Source: Bog-473 sp963840435
GTDB lineage: Bacteria > Actinomycetota > Acidimicrobiia > Acidimicrobiales > RAAP-2
Direction of reading: 5' to 3'
DNA length: 64,000 bases
Assembly (NCBI GenBank): GCA_963840435.1
Contig: CAWIYY010000010.1
Location: forward strand, 1 to 64,000
How positions within the stretch are numbered: position 1 is the stretch's first letter; every line of letters starts with the position of its first letter. Made by a program: the position numbers and the translations under genes. Positions 15,923 through 25,067 of the stretch are shown piece after piece. Under the pieces are notes generated by a model. The model was not told where the DNA came from. It was given only the letters and a program-made list of their open reading frames with translations, and did no database searches.

Positions 15923-16411
15923 ATGCCCACCTTCGACATCGTTTCCGAGGTCGACATGCAGGAAGTTCGCAATGCCGTCGACCAGGCCAACCGGGAAGCG
16001 GCGACCCGCTTCGACTTCAAGAACACCGACTCGGCGATTGAGCTGGGCGACAACGAGCTGACCCTGCGCTCCTCGACCGAGGACCGGCTGCGGGCCCTCC
16101 ACCAGGTGCTCGACGAGAAGCTGGTCAAGCGCCAGGTCTCGTTGAAGGCCTTCGAGGACCAGAAGCTCGAGGAGGGCCAGAAGGGGACGGCCCGCCAGAA
16201 GGTGTCCATCCGGGCCGGGATCTCGGCCGACCACGCCAAGAAGCTCAACAAGTTCATCAAGGACCTGGGACTCAAGGGCGTCTCTTCCCAGACGCAGGGC
16301 GATCAGCTCCGGGTGACCGGCAAGAAGCGGGACGACCTCCAAGCGGTCATCGCCAAGTGCAAGGCGGAGGACTTCGGCATCCCCCTGCAGTTCGAGAACT
16401 TCCGGGACTGA
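15923..16411 (+). CDS. yajQ: YajQ family nucleotide-binding protein
   Basis: Small cytoplasmic protein of 162 residues with two ferredoxin-like domains. In other bacteria YajQ proteins bind cyclic di-GMP or RNA; the role here is not known. MPTFDIVSEVDMQEVRNAVD, the RFDFKNT motif near residue 32 and the C-terminal AEDFGIPLQFENFRD are characteristic. The ATG at 15923 is the family start, though the frame is open further upstream into the tRNA-Tyr locus. Confidence 0.95.
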   Translation: MPTFDIVSEVDMQEVRNAVDQANREAATRFDFKNTDSAIELGDNELTLRSSTEDRLRALHQVLDEKLVKRQVSLKAFEDQKLEEGQKGTARQKVSIRAGISADHAKKLNKFIKDLGLKGVSSQTQGDQLRVTGKKRDDLQAVIAKCKAEDFGIPLQFENFRD

Positions 16412-16480
16412 TCCGTCGACGGCCGACCGTTCGTCGACCCGGTCGTCGACCAGTTCGCCGACTTCTTGTCGGTTCGAGCT

Positions 16481-17014
16481 CTAGCCCGAGTGGGCCGACT
16501 CTTCCTCTGACTCCTCCGTCTCCTCGTGAGTCAGGTGCTCGTCGAACTCCTCCAGCTCGACCTGGTGGTGGAAGAGCTTGTTGAAGGCCAGCAGCTTGAG
16601 GACCCAGAAGATGGCGAACGACATCACGTTGGCGAAGAGGACGAGGGCAGTCGTCTCGAGGTGGCCGAGCGAGTACTTGACCGAGAGATGGCGGGCGATG
16701 GATGCACCGATGATGGAGAAGGCGATACCGGCGCCAGCCATGACCCAGAAGGGGACGACTTCCTTCATGAAGTGCGACTTGCCGTGCTTGCCCCAGGCCC
16801 ACTTCCGGTTCAGCCAGTAGGACGGGAAGGTGGCGACGAAGTTAGCGAAGACGGTGCTCGCGACCTCGCCCCAGATGTGCAAGACGCCGTAGACGATGAC
16901 GATGACGAAGAGCGAGACTGCCGTCGAGATGACCGACACCATCGTGTAGCGGAAGATCTTCTTCCCCTCGTGGGTGTGCAGCCAGGCGTAGAGCCGCTGA
17001 AGCTGTTCAAGCAC
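16481..17014 (-). CDS. GtrA-like membrane protein
   Basis: 177-residue membrane protein with four predicted helices (for example RYTMVSVISTAVSLFVIVIV near residue 22), the GtrA/DPMS architecture. These proteins assist flipping or modification of lipid-linked sugars in cell-envelope glycan synthesis. The family motif NFVATFPSYWLNRKWAW is present. The C-terminal 25 residues are strongly acidic (HEETEESEEESAHSG). It starts with GTG at 17014. It is convergent with yajQ and lies downstream of the GH1 gene on the same strand. Confidence 0.88.
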   Translation of the reverse strand: MLEQLQRLYAWLHTHEGKKIFRYTMVSVISTAVSLFVIVIVYGVLHIWGEVASTVFANFVATFPSYWLNRKWAWGKHGKSHFMKEVVPFWVMAGAGIAFSIIGASIARHLSVKYSLGHLETTALVLFANVMSFAIFWVLKLLAFNKLFHHQVELEEFDEHLTHEETEESEEESAHSG

Positions 17015-17058
17015 CGTGACACCCTAGCCCGACGAGCGTTTGGCTCCCTGGCACTCAG

Positions 17059-18267
17059 CTAGGAACGCGCTGGCAAGCGGCCCGTCCGGGCCACGTCCCC
17101 GAACCAGTGGGCGCTCGGCTTGGGCCGGCGCTCGAAGGTGCCGGGAGCCACTGCCACCAGGCCGAACTTGGGCCCGTAGCCGAGGTGCCACTCGAAGTTG
17201 TCCAGGAGACTCCAGACGAAGTAGCCCCGCAGGTCGATCCCCTCTTCCAGGCAGCGGTGGGCGCTGCGCAGCGCCTCGCCGACGAAGGCGACGCGCTCGG
17301 TGTCGTCGGCGGTGGCGATCCCGTTCTCGGTGACGAGGACGGGACACCCGCTCACGGCGGCGGCCCGGCGCACGCAGAACTCCACGCACTGGGGCCAGTA
17401 CTCGTCGCCCATCTGGGTGAGGCGGACATCGGGGTCGTTGGGACTGAGACCCTCGGGACCGAAGTGCATCCGGGTGTAGCACTGGACGCCGACGAAATCG
17501 TCGCCGGCGGCGGCGCGCAGGTAGACGTTCTCGAGCATCTCCTCGGCCCCGTCGCGCAGGGCCTCGCCACCCTCGTCGGCCACGATCTCGGCCATGGAGA
17601 GCGTGAGACCGACGGGGAAGTCGCCGGGCCCGGCCCGCAGCTCGTCGACGGCCAGGCGGTGGGCCCGGATCATGGCGTCGTTGACGGCCCCGAAGCGGTA
17701 GAAGTCCTCCTTGACCCCCGGCGGGTACTGACCCTGGAAGTACCCCATGACGGCGACGACGTTGGGCTCGTTGATGGTGCAGGCCCACCCGATGAGGTCG
17801 CCCAGATAGGCGGTAGCCCGGGCCACGTAGCGGGCGAATCGCTCGGGGGCGTCGGGCGACTCCCACCCGCCTCGGGCGGTCAACCACAGCGGGGTGGTGA
17901 AGTGATGGAAGGTGACGACGGGCGCGATGCCGCGGCCGAGGAGGGCGGCGCAGATTCGTCGGTAGTGCTCGAGCGCAGCCAGCGAGAACTCGCCCTCGGC
18001 CGGTTCGATACGGCTCCACTCGAGCGAGAAGCGGTAGGCGCCCACCCCCATGTCGGCGACCAGGTCCACGTCCTCGCGCCAACGGGTGAAGGAGTCGCAG
18101 GCGTCGCCGCTCGGCTCGAGGGTGCCCGAATCGGGCGTGTGCTCCCAGGCCCACCAGTCGTTGTTGACGTTGCCCCCCTCGATCTGGTGGGCCGCCGTGG
18201 CGACACCCCAGAGGAAGTCGGGCGGGAAGACGATCTCGTTGTCGTTGTCGCTTTCGTTGCCGGCCAC
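17059..18267 (-). CDS. Glycoside hydrolase family 1, beta-glucosidase-like
   Basis: Retaining beta-glycosidase, probably cytoplasmic because no signal peptide is visible. The 402 residues carry the N-terminal signature FLWGVATAAHQIEG, the acid/base motif TINEP near residue 165, the nucleophile motif LVTENG near residue 315, and the aglycone/sugar-site WSLLDNFEWHLGY. Its length is slightly below the usual 440-470. The substrate cannot be read from the sequence. It lies upstream of gtrA on the same strand and is divergent from tesB across 74 bases. Confidence 0.93.
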   Translation of the reverse strand: MAGNESDNDNEIVFPPDFLWGVATAAHQIEGGNVNNDWWAWEHTPDSGTLEPSGDACDSFTRWREDVDLVADMGVGAYRFSLEWSRIEPAEGEFSLAALEHYRRICAALLGRGIAPVVTFHHFTTPLWLTARGGWESPDAPERFARYVARATAYLGDLIGWACTINEPNVVAVMGYFQGQYPPGVKEDFYRFGAVNDAMIRAHRLAVDELRAGPGDFPVGLTLSMAEIVADEGGEALRDGAEEMLENVYLRAAAGDDFVGVQCYTRMHFGPEGLSPNDPDVRLTQMGDEYWPQCVEFCVRRAAAVSGCPVLVTENGIATADDTERVAFVGEALRSAHRCLEEGIDLRGYFVWSLLDNFEWHLGYGPKFGLVAVAPGTFERRPKPSAHWFGDVARTGRLPARS

Positions 18268-18341
18268 GGCGGCGCAGGGTAGTGGCGGCGGCAGGCGGAC
18301 GCTCGGACACGGTCCGGGTGACGGGCTGCGAGGATGGACCG

Positions 18342-19208
18342 ATGAGCGAGTCCCTGAAGTTCCTCGTCAGCCTGTTGGACCTGGAGCCCATTGAGGTGAA
18401 CATCTTCCGGGGCGCCCAGCTTGACGAGGATCGCCAGCGTGTGTTCGGCGGCCAGGTGGCCGGACAGGCACTTATGGCGGCGGGGCGCACGGTCGAGCAC
18501 GGACGCGTGCACTCGCTCCACTCGTACTTCCTCCGGCCCGGCGACCCGACTGTGCCCATCCTCTACGAGGTGGACCGCATCCGCGACGGCCGCTCCTTCA
18601 CCACCCGCCGGGTGGTGGCGATTCAGCACGGGCGGGCCATCTACAACATGGAGGCGTCGTTCCACGACCTGGAGGAGAGCAGCATCTCGCACCAGTTCGC
18701 CATGCCCGAGGTCCCCGACCCCGATTCGTTACCGACACTCTGGGAGCGGCTCCAGCCCTACCGGGAGGAGCGGGCCGAGTGGTTCGAGAAGCCCCACCCG
18801 ATCGACCAGCGCCACATCGGCGAGCTGCCCTGGCACCACAAGGTGGCCGACGCCGGGCCCTATCACCGCCTGTGGATACGGGCCGACGGGGAGCTGCCCG
18901 ACGACCCGCTGCTGCACGCCTGCGTGATCACCTACGCCTCGGACATGTCGCTCTTCGACACCGTGCTCATGCCGCACGAGGTGAACTGGGATGACCCGGA
19001 CTTCATGGGGGCCAGCCTGGACCACTGCATGTGGTTCCACCGACCCCTCCGGGCCGACCGCTGGATGCTCTACGACATGGACTCGCCGGCGGCGGCGGGC
19101 GGACGGGGCCTGGCCCGGGGATTCCTCTTCAACCAGGAGGGCGAGCTCTGCGTCTCCCTGACCCAGGAGGGGTTGGCCCGCCTGGTCAGGGGCCGGAGCT
19201 CGGGCTGA
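18342..19208 (+). CDS. tesB: Acyl-CoA thioesterase II (TesB-like)
   Basis: Predicted hydrolase of fatty acyl-CoA thioesters with the double hot-dog fold, 288 residues. The first hot-dog domain contains RVFGGQVAGQAL and HSLHSYFLRPGD; the second contains ASLDHCMWFHRP and WMLYDMDSPAAAGGRGLARG. The ATG at 18342 gives the standard N-terminus (SLKFLVSLLDLEPIE). It is convergent with citrate synthase, only 9 bases apart. Confidence 0.93.
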   Translation: MSESLKFLVSLLDLEPIEVNIFRGAQLDEDRQRVFGGQVAGQALMAAGRTVEHGRVHSLHSYFLRPGDPTVPILYEVDRIRDGRSFTTRRVVAIQHGRAIYNMEASFHDLEESSISHQFAMPEVPDPDSLPTLWERLQPYREERAEWFEKPHPIDQRHIGELPWHHKVADAGPYHRLWIRADGELPDDPLLHACVITYASDMSLFDTVLMPHEVNWDDPDFMGASLDHCMWFHRPLRADRWMLYDMDSPAAAGGRGLARGFLFNQEGELCVSLTQEGLARLVRGRSSG

Positions 19209-19217
19209 GGGACTGGA

Positions 19218-20489
<1,272 letters not shown>

Positions 20490-20603
20490 GTGAGAGGCCC
20501 TCCAATCCCTGGTCTTTGATCCCTGTCGATCCTATGGCCACCATGTGCGGGCGGTCGACACGAGAACCTCGGCGCCGCTCCCGGCCCAGGCCCTGGTCAG
20601 GGC

Positions 20604-21701
20604 TCATGTGGCCGGGGCAACCTGCAGTGTCGCCTGGGTGGCGGTGCCCAAGGTGGAGGTCTGCCCCGACGGCAGGAGGATCGAGACGGTGAGCACGTAG
20701 GTCGTTCCCGGCTTGACCCCGAAGGTGGCCGCGGGAAGACCGACGGTGCCGCCCAGCGCGACGGCGGCGGTGAGGGTCCGGGTTCTCGTCGCCCCCGTCG
20801 TCTCGTTGGCCATGGAGATGCGCACCGAGGCGTGGGGCTCATCGACCGAGCCCTCGTTGGCCACCACGACGCTCACCGCGAACCGCGACACCGGGCTGAT
20901 CACCAGCACCCCGGTCGCAGTGCCCTGTGGCGTCGGCAGAGCGGGCGGGTTGAGCCGCACCGTTCGCAAGACGAGATTGTGGGTGACGGCCAGCGTGCTG
21001 GACGTGGCCATGAGGTCAACCGTCGCCGCCACCGTGCCTACCTGCCAATCCTGGGGATCGCTGACCCAGACCGAAGCGGGAAGCCGGCCGTGTCCCGTTG
21101 CCGAGGCAAGCGATCGGCGCATGGTGGCGTACCTGGCGTCGGCTTGGCGCAGCAGCGCGCCGGTGGCGGCGATCCGGTTGCTCGCCTGCGCGGCCGACAA
21201 GGTGGGAGACGACGACCTGACGGTGCTGGCCAGAGCCGCGGGGCTGCCGGCGGACGGAGACGGGTGCAGCCCGAGGAACCCGTCGACTGCGGCACGCAGT
21301 TCGTCCATCGCTTGGGCTCGTTCGGCGAAGACCTCGGCGAACTGGCCACCGGGCGACTGCGGCGAGTCGCCGGAAGCGGCCAGGTCCGCCCTGGACGACT
21401 CGTCGGACGTCTGGCGCACGGCATTGTCGAGCTCTTCTTGGAGCACCTGGCGGCTCTGGCTCGGAAGGTTGCCGACGAGCTTGCGCACCTCGGCCGCAGT
21501 GGCGTTCGACTGGTCGGCCACGACCGAGCCGAGAGCGGCCAGGGTGCGGTTGGAATCTGAGTCGTAACGGCCGGACTGGCGCGAGATCTGAGTGAGTCCT
21601 CCGATGGCGAGGGCGACGACGACCACTACCGCGACGAGAAGGAGGACTGGTCGGGCGGAAGATCGACGTCGCGCGCGCCGGTGTGGCCTGCGTGGCGACA
21701 T
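20604..21701 (-). CDS. Membrane-anchored protein of unknown function, downstream of sqdB
   Basis: I do not recognise a family. The 365-residue protein has a basic N-terminus, one membrane helix or uncleaved signal (about residues 18-38, PVLLLVAVVVVVALAIGG), and then an extracytoplasmic part. Residues 45-200 are mostly helical with few aromatics. The last 110 residues (from about ALPTPQGTATGVLVISPVSR) look like a beta-sandwich or adhesion-type domain. It starts 32 bases after sqdB ends on the same strand, so the two may be co-transcribed. That is the only functional hint. Confidence 0.75.
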   Translation of the reverse strand: MSPRRPHRRARRRSSARPVLLLVAVVVVVALAIGGLTQISRQSGRYDSDSNRTLAALGSVVADQSNATAAEVRKLVGNLPSQSRQVLQEELDNAVRQTSDESSRADLAASGDSPQSPGGQFAEVFAERAQAMDELRAAVDGFLGLHPSPSAGSPAALASTVRSSSPTLSAAQASNRIAATGALLRQADARYATMRRSLASATGHGRLPASVWVSDPQDWQVGTVAATVDLMATSSTLAVTHNLVLRTVRLNPPALPTPQGTATGVLVISPVSRFAVSVVVANEGSVDEPHASVRISMANETTGATRTRTLTAAVALGGTVGLPAATFGVKPGTTYVLTVSILLPSGQTSTLGTATQATLQVAPAT

Positions 21702-21733
21702 CGCCGCGAAAAGCTACTGCGAGGAGTGGGGGG

Positions 21734-22936
21734 TTACACCGCGAGGAACGACGAGTCCGACGTACTGTCGGCCGTCGTGAGCGTGCTGGCGCTCGATCGC
21801 CACTGCACCGTGGGGGCGATGGCCCTAACGTCGACCCTGTCCCGGTGCCGCTCCACCAGGTCGAGCATCTCCCTGAGCACCTCGTCGGTCAGCAGGTGAG
21901 GATGCAGACCCAGGTCGAGGAGCTTGGTGTTGGCGGCGTGGAAGTAGTGCTCCTCGTGCTCGACCCGGGGGTTCGAGAGGCCCTCGGCGATGTCGACCCG
22001 GCCCGGACAGACCCGCTTGACCATCTGGGCCATGTCGCGGACCGAGAAGGATTCGGTGAACTGATTGAAGACACGGAACTCACCCCGGTCGGCCGGGTTC
22101 TCAAGGGCGAGCGTCACGCAGGCCAGGGTGTCGCGGATGTTCAGCATGCCCCGGGTCTGGCCACCGGCGCCGTAGACGGTCAGGGGATGGCCGGTGACGG
22201 CCTGCACGCAGAATCGGTTGAGCACGGTGCCGAAGACGCCGTCGTAGTCGAAGCGAGTGGCGAGAATCGGGTCCTGGTCCGTCTCGTCGGTGGACTGCCC
22301 GTAGACGATGCCCTGGTTCAGGTCGGTGGCCCGCAGGCCCCAGATGCGGCAGCCGAACATGATGTTGTGGCTGTCGTGCACCTTGGACAGGTGGTAAAAG
22401 GAGCCCGGCTGCTTGGGGAAGGGCAGCACGTCCGTCCGGCCCTTGTGTGTGATCTCGATGAAGCCCTCTTCGATGTCGATGTTGGGGTAGCCGTACTCCC
22501 CCATCGTCCCGAGCTTGACGAGGTGGATCTCGGGATCGATCTCCTGAATGGCGTACATCACGTTCAGGTTCCCGACGACGTTGTTCACCTGCGTGTAGAC
22601 CGCGTGCTCGCGGTCGATCATGGAGTACGGAGCCGATCGCTGCTCTCCGAAGTGGACGATGGCCTCAGGTTGGGTCTCGGCCACCACGCTGTAGGTGAAG
22701 GCGGCGTCGGTCAGGTTTCCGACGCGGACGTTGACGGCGTGACCAGAGATCTGCTCCCACTTGGTCACCCGGTCCTGAAGCGAGGCGATGGGCACCAGGC
22801 TGTCGACGCCCATTTCGCGGTCGTACTCACGCCGCACCATGTTGTCCACGACCGTCACCTGATGGCCGCGAGCGGACAGGTGCAGGGCAGTGGGCCAACC
22901 GAGGTAGCCGTCTCCTCCGAGAACCAGAATCTTCAT
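21734..22936 (-). CDS. sqdB: UDP-sulfoquinovose synthase (SQD1/SqdB family)
   Basis: NAD-dependent short-chain dehydrogenase that makes UDP-sulfoquinovose from UDP-glucose and sulfite, the head-group donor for sulfolipid or for sulfated glycans. The 400 residues show the Rossmann motif GGDGYLGWPTA at the N-terminus, FGEQRSAPYSM near residue 97, GTMGEYGYPNIDIEEG near residue 143 (with the Thr of the catalytic triad), and YHLSK near residue 182 (Tyr and Lys). These are specific for SQD1 rather than a generic epimerase. No SqdX or SqdD glycosyltransferase is in the window. Its AT-rich upstream region has palindromes listed separately. Confidence 0.9.
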   Translation of the reverse strand: MKILVLGGDGYLGWPTALHLSARGHQVTVVDNMVRREYDREMGVDSLVPIASLQDRVTKWEQISGHAVNVRVGNLTDAAFTYSVVAETQPEAIVHFGEQRSAPYSMIDREHAVYTQVNNVVGNLNVMYAIQEIDPEIHLVKLGTMGEYGYPNIDIEEGFIEITHKGRTDVLPFPKQPGSFYHLSKVHDSHNIMFGCRIWGLRATDLNQGIVYGQSTDETDQDPILATRFDYDGVFGTVLNRFCVQAVTGHPLTVYGAGGQTRGMLNIRDTLACVTLALENPADRGEFRVFNQFTESFSVRDMAQMVKRVCPGRVDIAEGLSNPRVEHEEHYFHAANTKLLDLGLHPHLLTDEVLREMLDLVERHRDRVDVRAIAPTVQWRSSASTLTTADSTSDSSFLAV

Positions 22937-22999
22937 CCCTCACCTTTGTTTTTCACTCAGGCTCCGCTTTTGTTACGGAGTTATTTCAATCAAGATCAT

Positions 23000-23017
23000 T
23001 GTTCAAAAGTCTGAACA
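23000..23017. promoter_or_regulatory. Operator-like palindrome upstream of sqdB
   Basis: TGTTCA, six bases, TGAACA: perfect 6-bp arms about 65 bases before the sqdB start. The shape fits a dimeric helix-turn-helix regulator, and it overlaps the candidate -35 element. The regulator is unknown. Confidence 0.45.
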
Positions 23018-23098
23018 CCAGCTGTGATACGCCTGGAATTTGCTTGAGCTGACTGAAATTTCTGCAAAGACTCGCCCAGGAAGCGTGATCGACTGTGA

Positions 23099-23132
23099 TT
23101 TTGTGCGTTAATTCCCGGATAAACGCACAAAA
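23099..23132. repeat. 11-bp inverted repeat after recD
   Basis: TTTTGTGCGTT and AACGCACAAAA form a perfect 11-bp stem with a 12-base loop, starting about 10 bases after the recD stop. The outer bases are T then A rather than A then T, so neither strand has the T-tract of an intrinsic terminator. It could be an operator or a stem that ends the recCBD message. Confidence 0.6.
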
Positions 23133-23141
23133 GTGCGCGGC

Positions 23142-25067
23142 TTACGAGGGGGCGATCGACCCGTCCGACCACAGCGACCGGCGCAAACCGGAGGCTCGGG
23201 TGATCGGGCGCTCCACCGCGGCCCTGATGGGACCCTCGGTGCCGACCAGGATGAGCCGTTCCTGGGCTCGGGTCACCGCCGTGTAGAGCAGCTCTCGGGT
23301 GAGGAGTCGGGAACCGGCCTCAGGGAGCAGGAAGGCCACCGTGTGGAACTGGGAGCCCTGGCTCTTGTGCACGGTCATGGCGTAGACGGTGTCGACGGCG
23401 GCGAGCCGGGTCGGACTGACCTGCGCGATGGTCTCACCGCGCTCGAAGGCAGCGACCAGCCGCTCGTCGCCGGCGGCGACCACCACCCCGGTATCACCGT
23501 TGAAGAGCTGCAGCCCGTAGTCGTTCTCCGTCACGATGAGTGGGCGACCCACGTACCAGTCCGCACCGGTCGCGAAGCCGAACCCCTCGACGTCCGCCCG
23601 CAGCCAGCTCTCGACGTGCTGCATCCACGCGCTGACACCCTCGGGCCCTCGTCGGTGCGCGCACAGGAGCCGGAACCGGCCCAGCGCCTCGATGGCGGCG
23701 TGGGCCTCGCCGGCCCGAGCCGCCTCGATCACGGCCCGGCCCCCCTCGACGGCCAGGCGGCGCACGCCCCGCAGCGCCTCGAGCGCCGTGGGCTGGGCCG
23801 CATCGACCGGGATCCACTCCACGTTGGAGTCCCCGCGCCCGAGGACGGCGAGCACGCCATCGGCGTCCCCCCGCTGGATGGCCTCGGCCAGTTCGGCGAT
23901 GGCGCCGCCGTAGCGGTGGACCCGGCGCAAGACGACGATGCCGTCGCCCACCGGAGAAGGGTCGTCCGCGTTGGGCGGCACCGGCTGACCGGTGACTGCG
24001 GCCAGCTCGACTCGGGCCGACTCGCCCATGCAGATGCCCCGCGAGGCCGGGCCGACGATGTCGCCCAGGACGGCTCCGGCCTCGACCGAGGCGAGCTGTT
24101 CGGGGTCGCCCACCAGGATGAGGCGAGCTTCGGGCCGGACCGCCTCGACCAGCCGGGCCATCATCGAGAGTGAGACCATCGACGTCTCGTCGACCACGAC
24201 CACGTCATGGGGTAGCCGGTTCAGCCGGTTGTGCCGGAAGCGGGTCCGGTTGCCCGGGTTGAAGCCAAGGAGCCGGTGCAAGGTCAGACCGGTCAAGGCA
24301 CCCAGCCGCTCTTTCACCGCTTCATCGACTGCCATGGTCCCCGCACCCGCTCGCACCGCCTCCTCGAGACGGGCGGCTGCCTTGCCTGTCGGCGCAGCCA
24401 GGGCGACGAGGGGAGGCCGCCGGCCCCCCGCAGACGCCTGTTCGTCCAAGAGGGCGAGGACTCGGGCCACTGTGGTCGTCTTGCCGGTTCCGGGACCGCC
24501 CGCCACCACCGACACTGAACGGAGCACCGCCACAGCCGCCGCCATGCGTTGGAGGTCGGGCTGGTCGTTCCCGTCGAAGAGGCGGGTCAGGCCAGCGGCC
24601 AGAAGGATCGGATCCACCCCACCCGCCAGAGTGACGGCTCGCTCCCCAAGTCCTGCGCCACCTGCTGTTCGTCGGTCCACAACCGATCGAGGTAGAGGGT
24701 CGAATCCACGAGGTGCAGCGGCCGGTCGTCGCCGACCAGCGGGCTCTCGGCGAGCGCGGCCAGCCACGCCGCTGGCTCAGGCCACGGCAGCTGTTCGAGG
24801 TCGTCGGGCGCGTCAGTGTCGGCGTCGGCGGTGGTGCCGGACCGTGGCCAGGTCGACGCACACGTGCCCCAGGCGCGGGGCCCGCGCCGCCAGGGCGGCG
24901 GCCAGCGAGACCCGATCGTCGGCGACCACGCCGAGCCGGCCCAGGCGCCGCGCCACGTGGACGTCCGACGCCGTAAGAACCCCGGCGCGATTGAACACGG
25001 ACAGCAACCCCGACGCCCCGAGGGCCAGCTCGGCGTCGAAGGTGTCGGTTCCATCGACGACCGTCAC
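23142..25067 (-). CDS. recD: Exodeoxyribonuclease V subunit alpha, RecD (two frame breaks)
   Basis: 5'-3' helicase motor of the RecBCD end-processing complex. Walker A is GGPGTGKTTT, Walker B VDETSMV, then GDPEQLASVEAG, and the C-terminal UvrD-like motif YTAVTRAQERL. The frame changes near 24835 (after VCVDLATVRH) and near 24640 (between WTDEQQVAQDLG and ERAVTLAGGVDPILLA); the pieces are contiguous and in family order. I place the start at GTG 25067, which overlaps the recB stop as GTGA, giving a normal N-terminus with FDAELALGASGLLSVFNRAG. The frame breaks are probably sequence errors. Confidence 0.88.

Larger units (their letters stand above)
22937..23141. other. AT-rich intergenic region upstream of sqdB
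   Basis: These 205 bases are clearly more AT-rich than the rest of the window and hold no gene. They include two inverted repeats (23000-23017 and 23099-23132). The region separates the start of sqdB from the end of recD, both leftward, so it must hold the sqdB promoter. A weak candidate on the minus strand is TTGAAC-17-TAACTC, overlapping the first palindrome. Confidence 0.6.
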
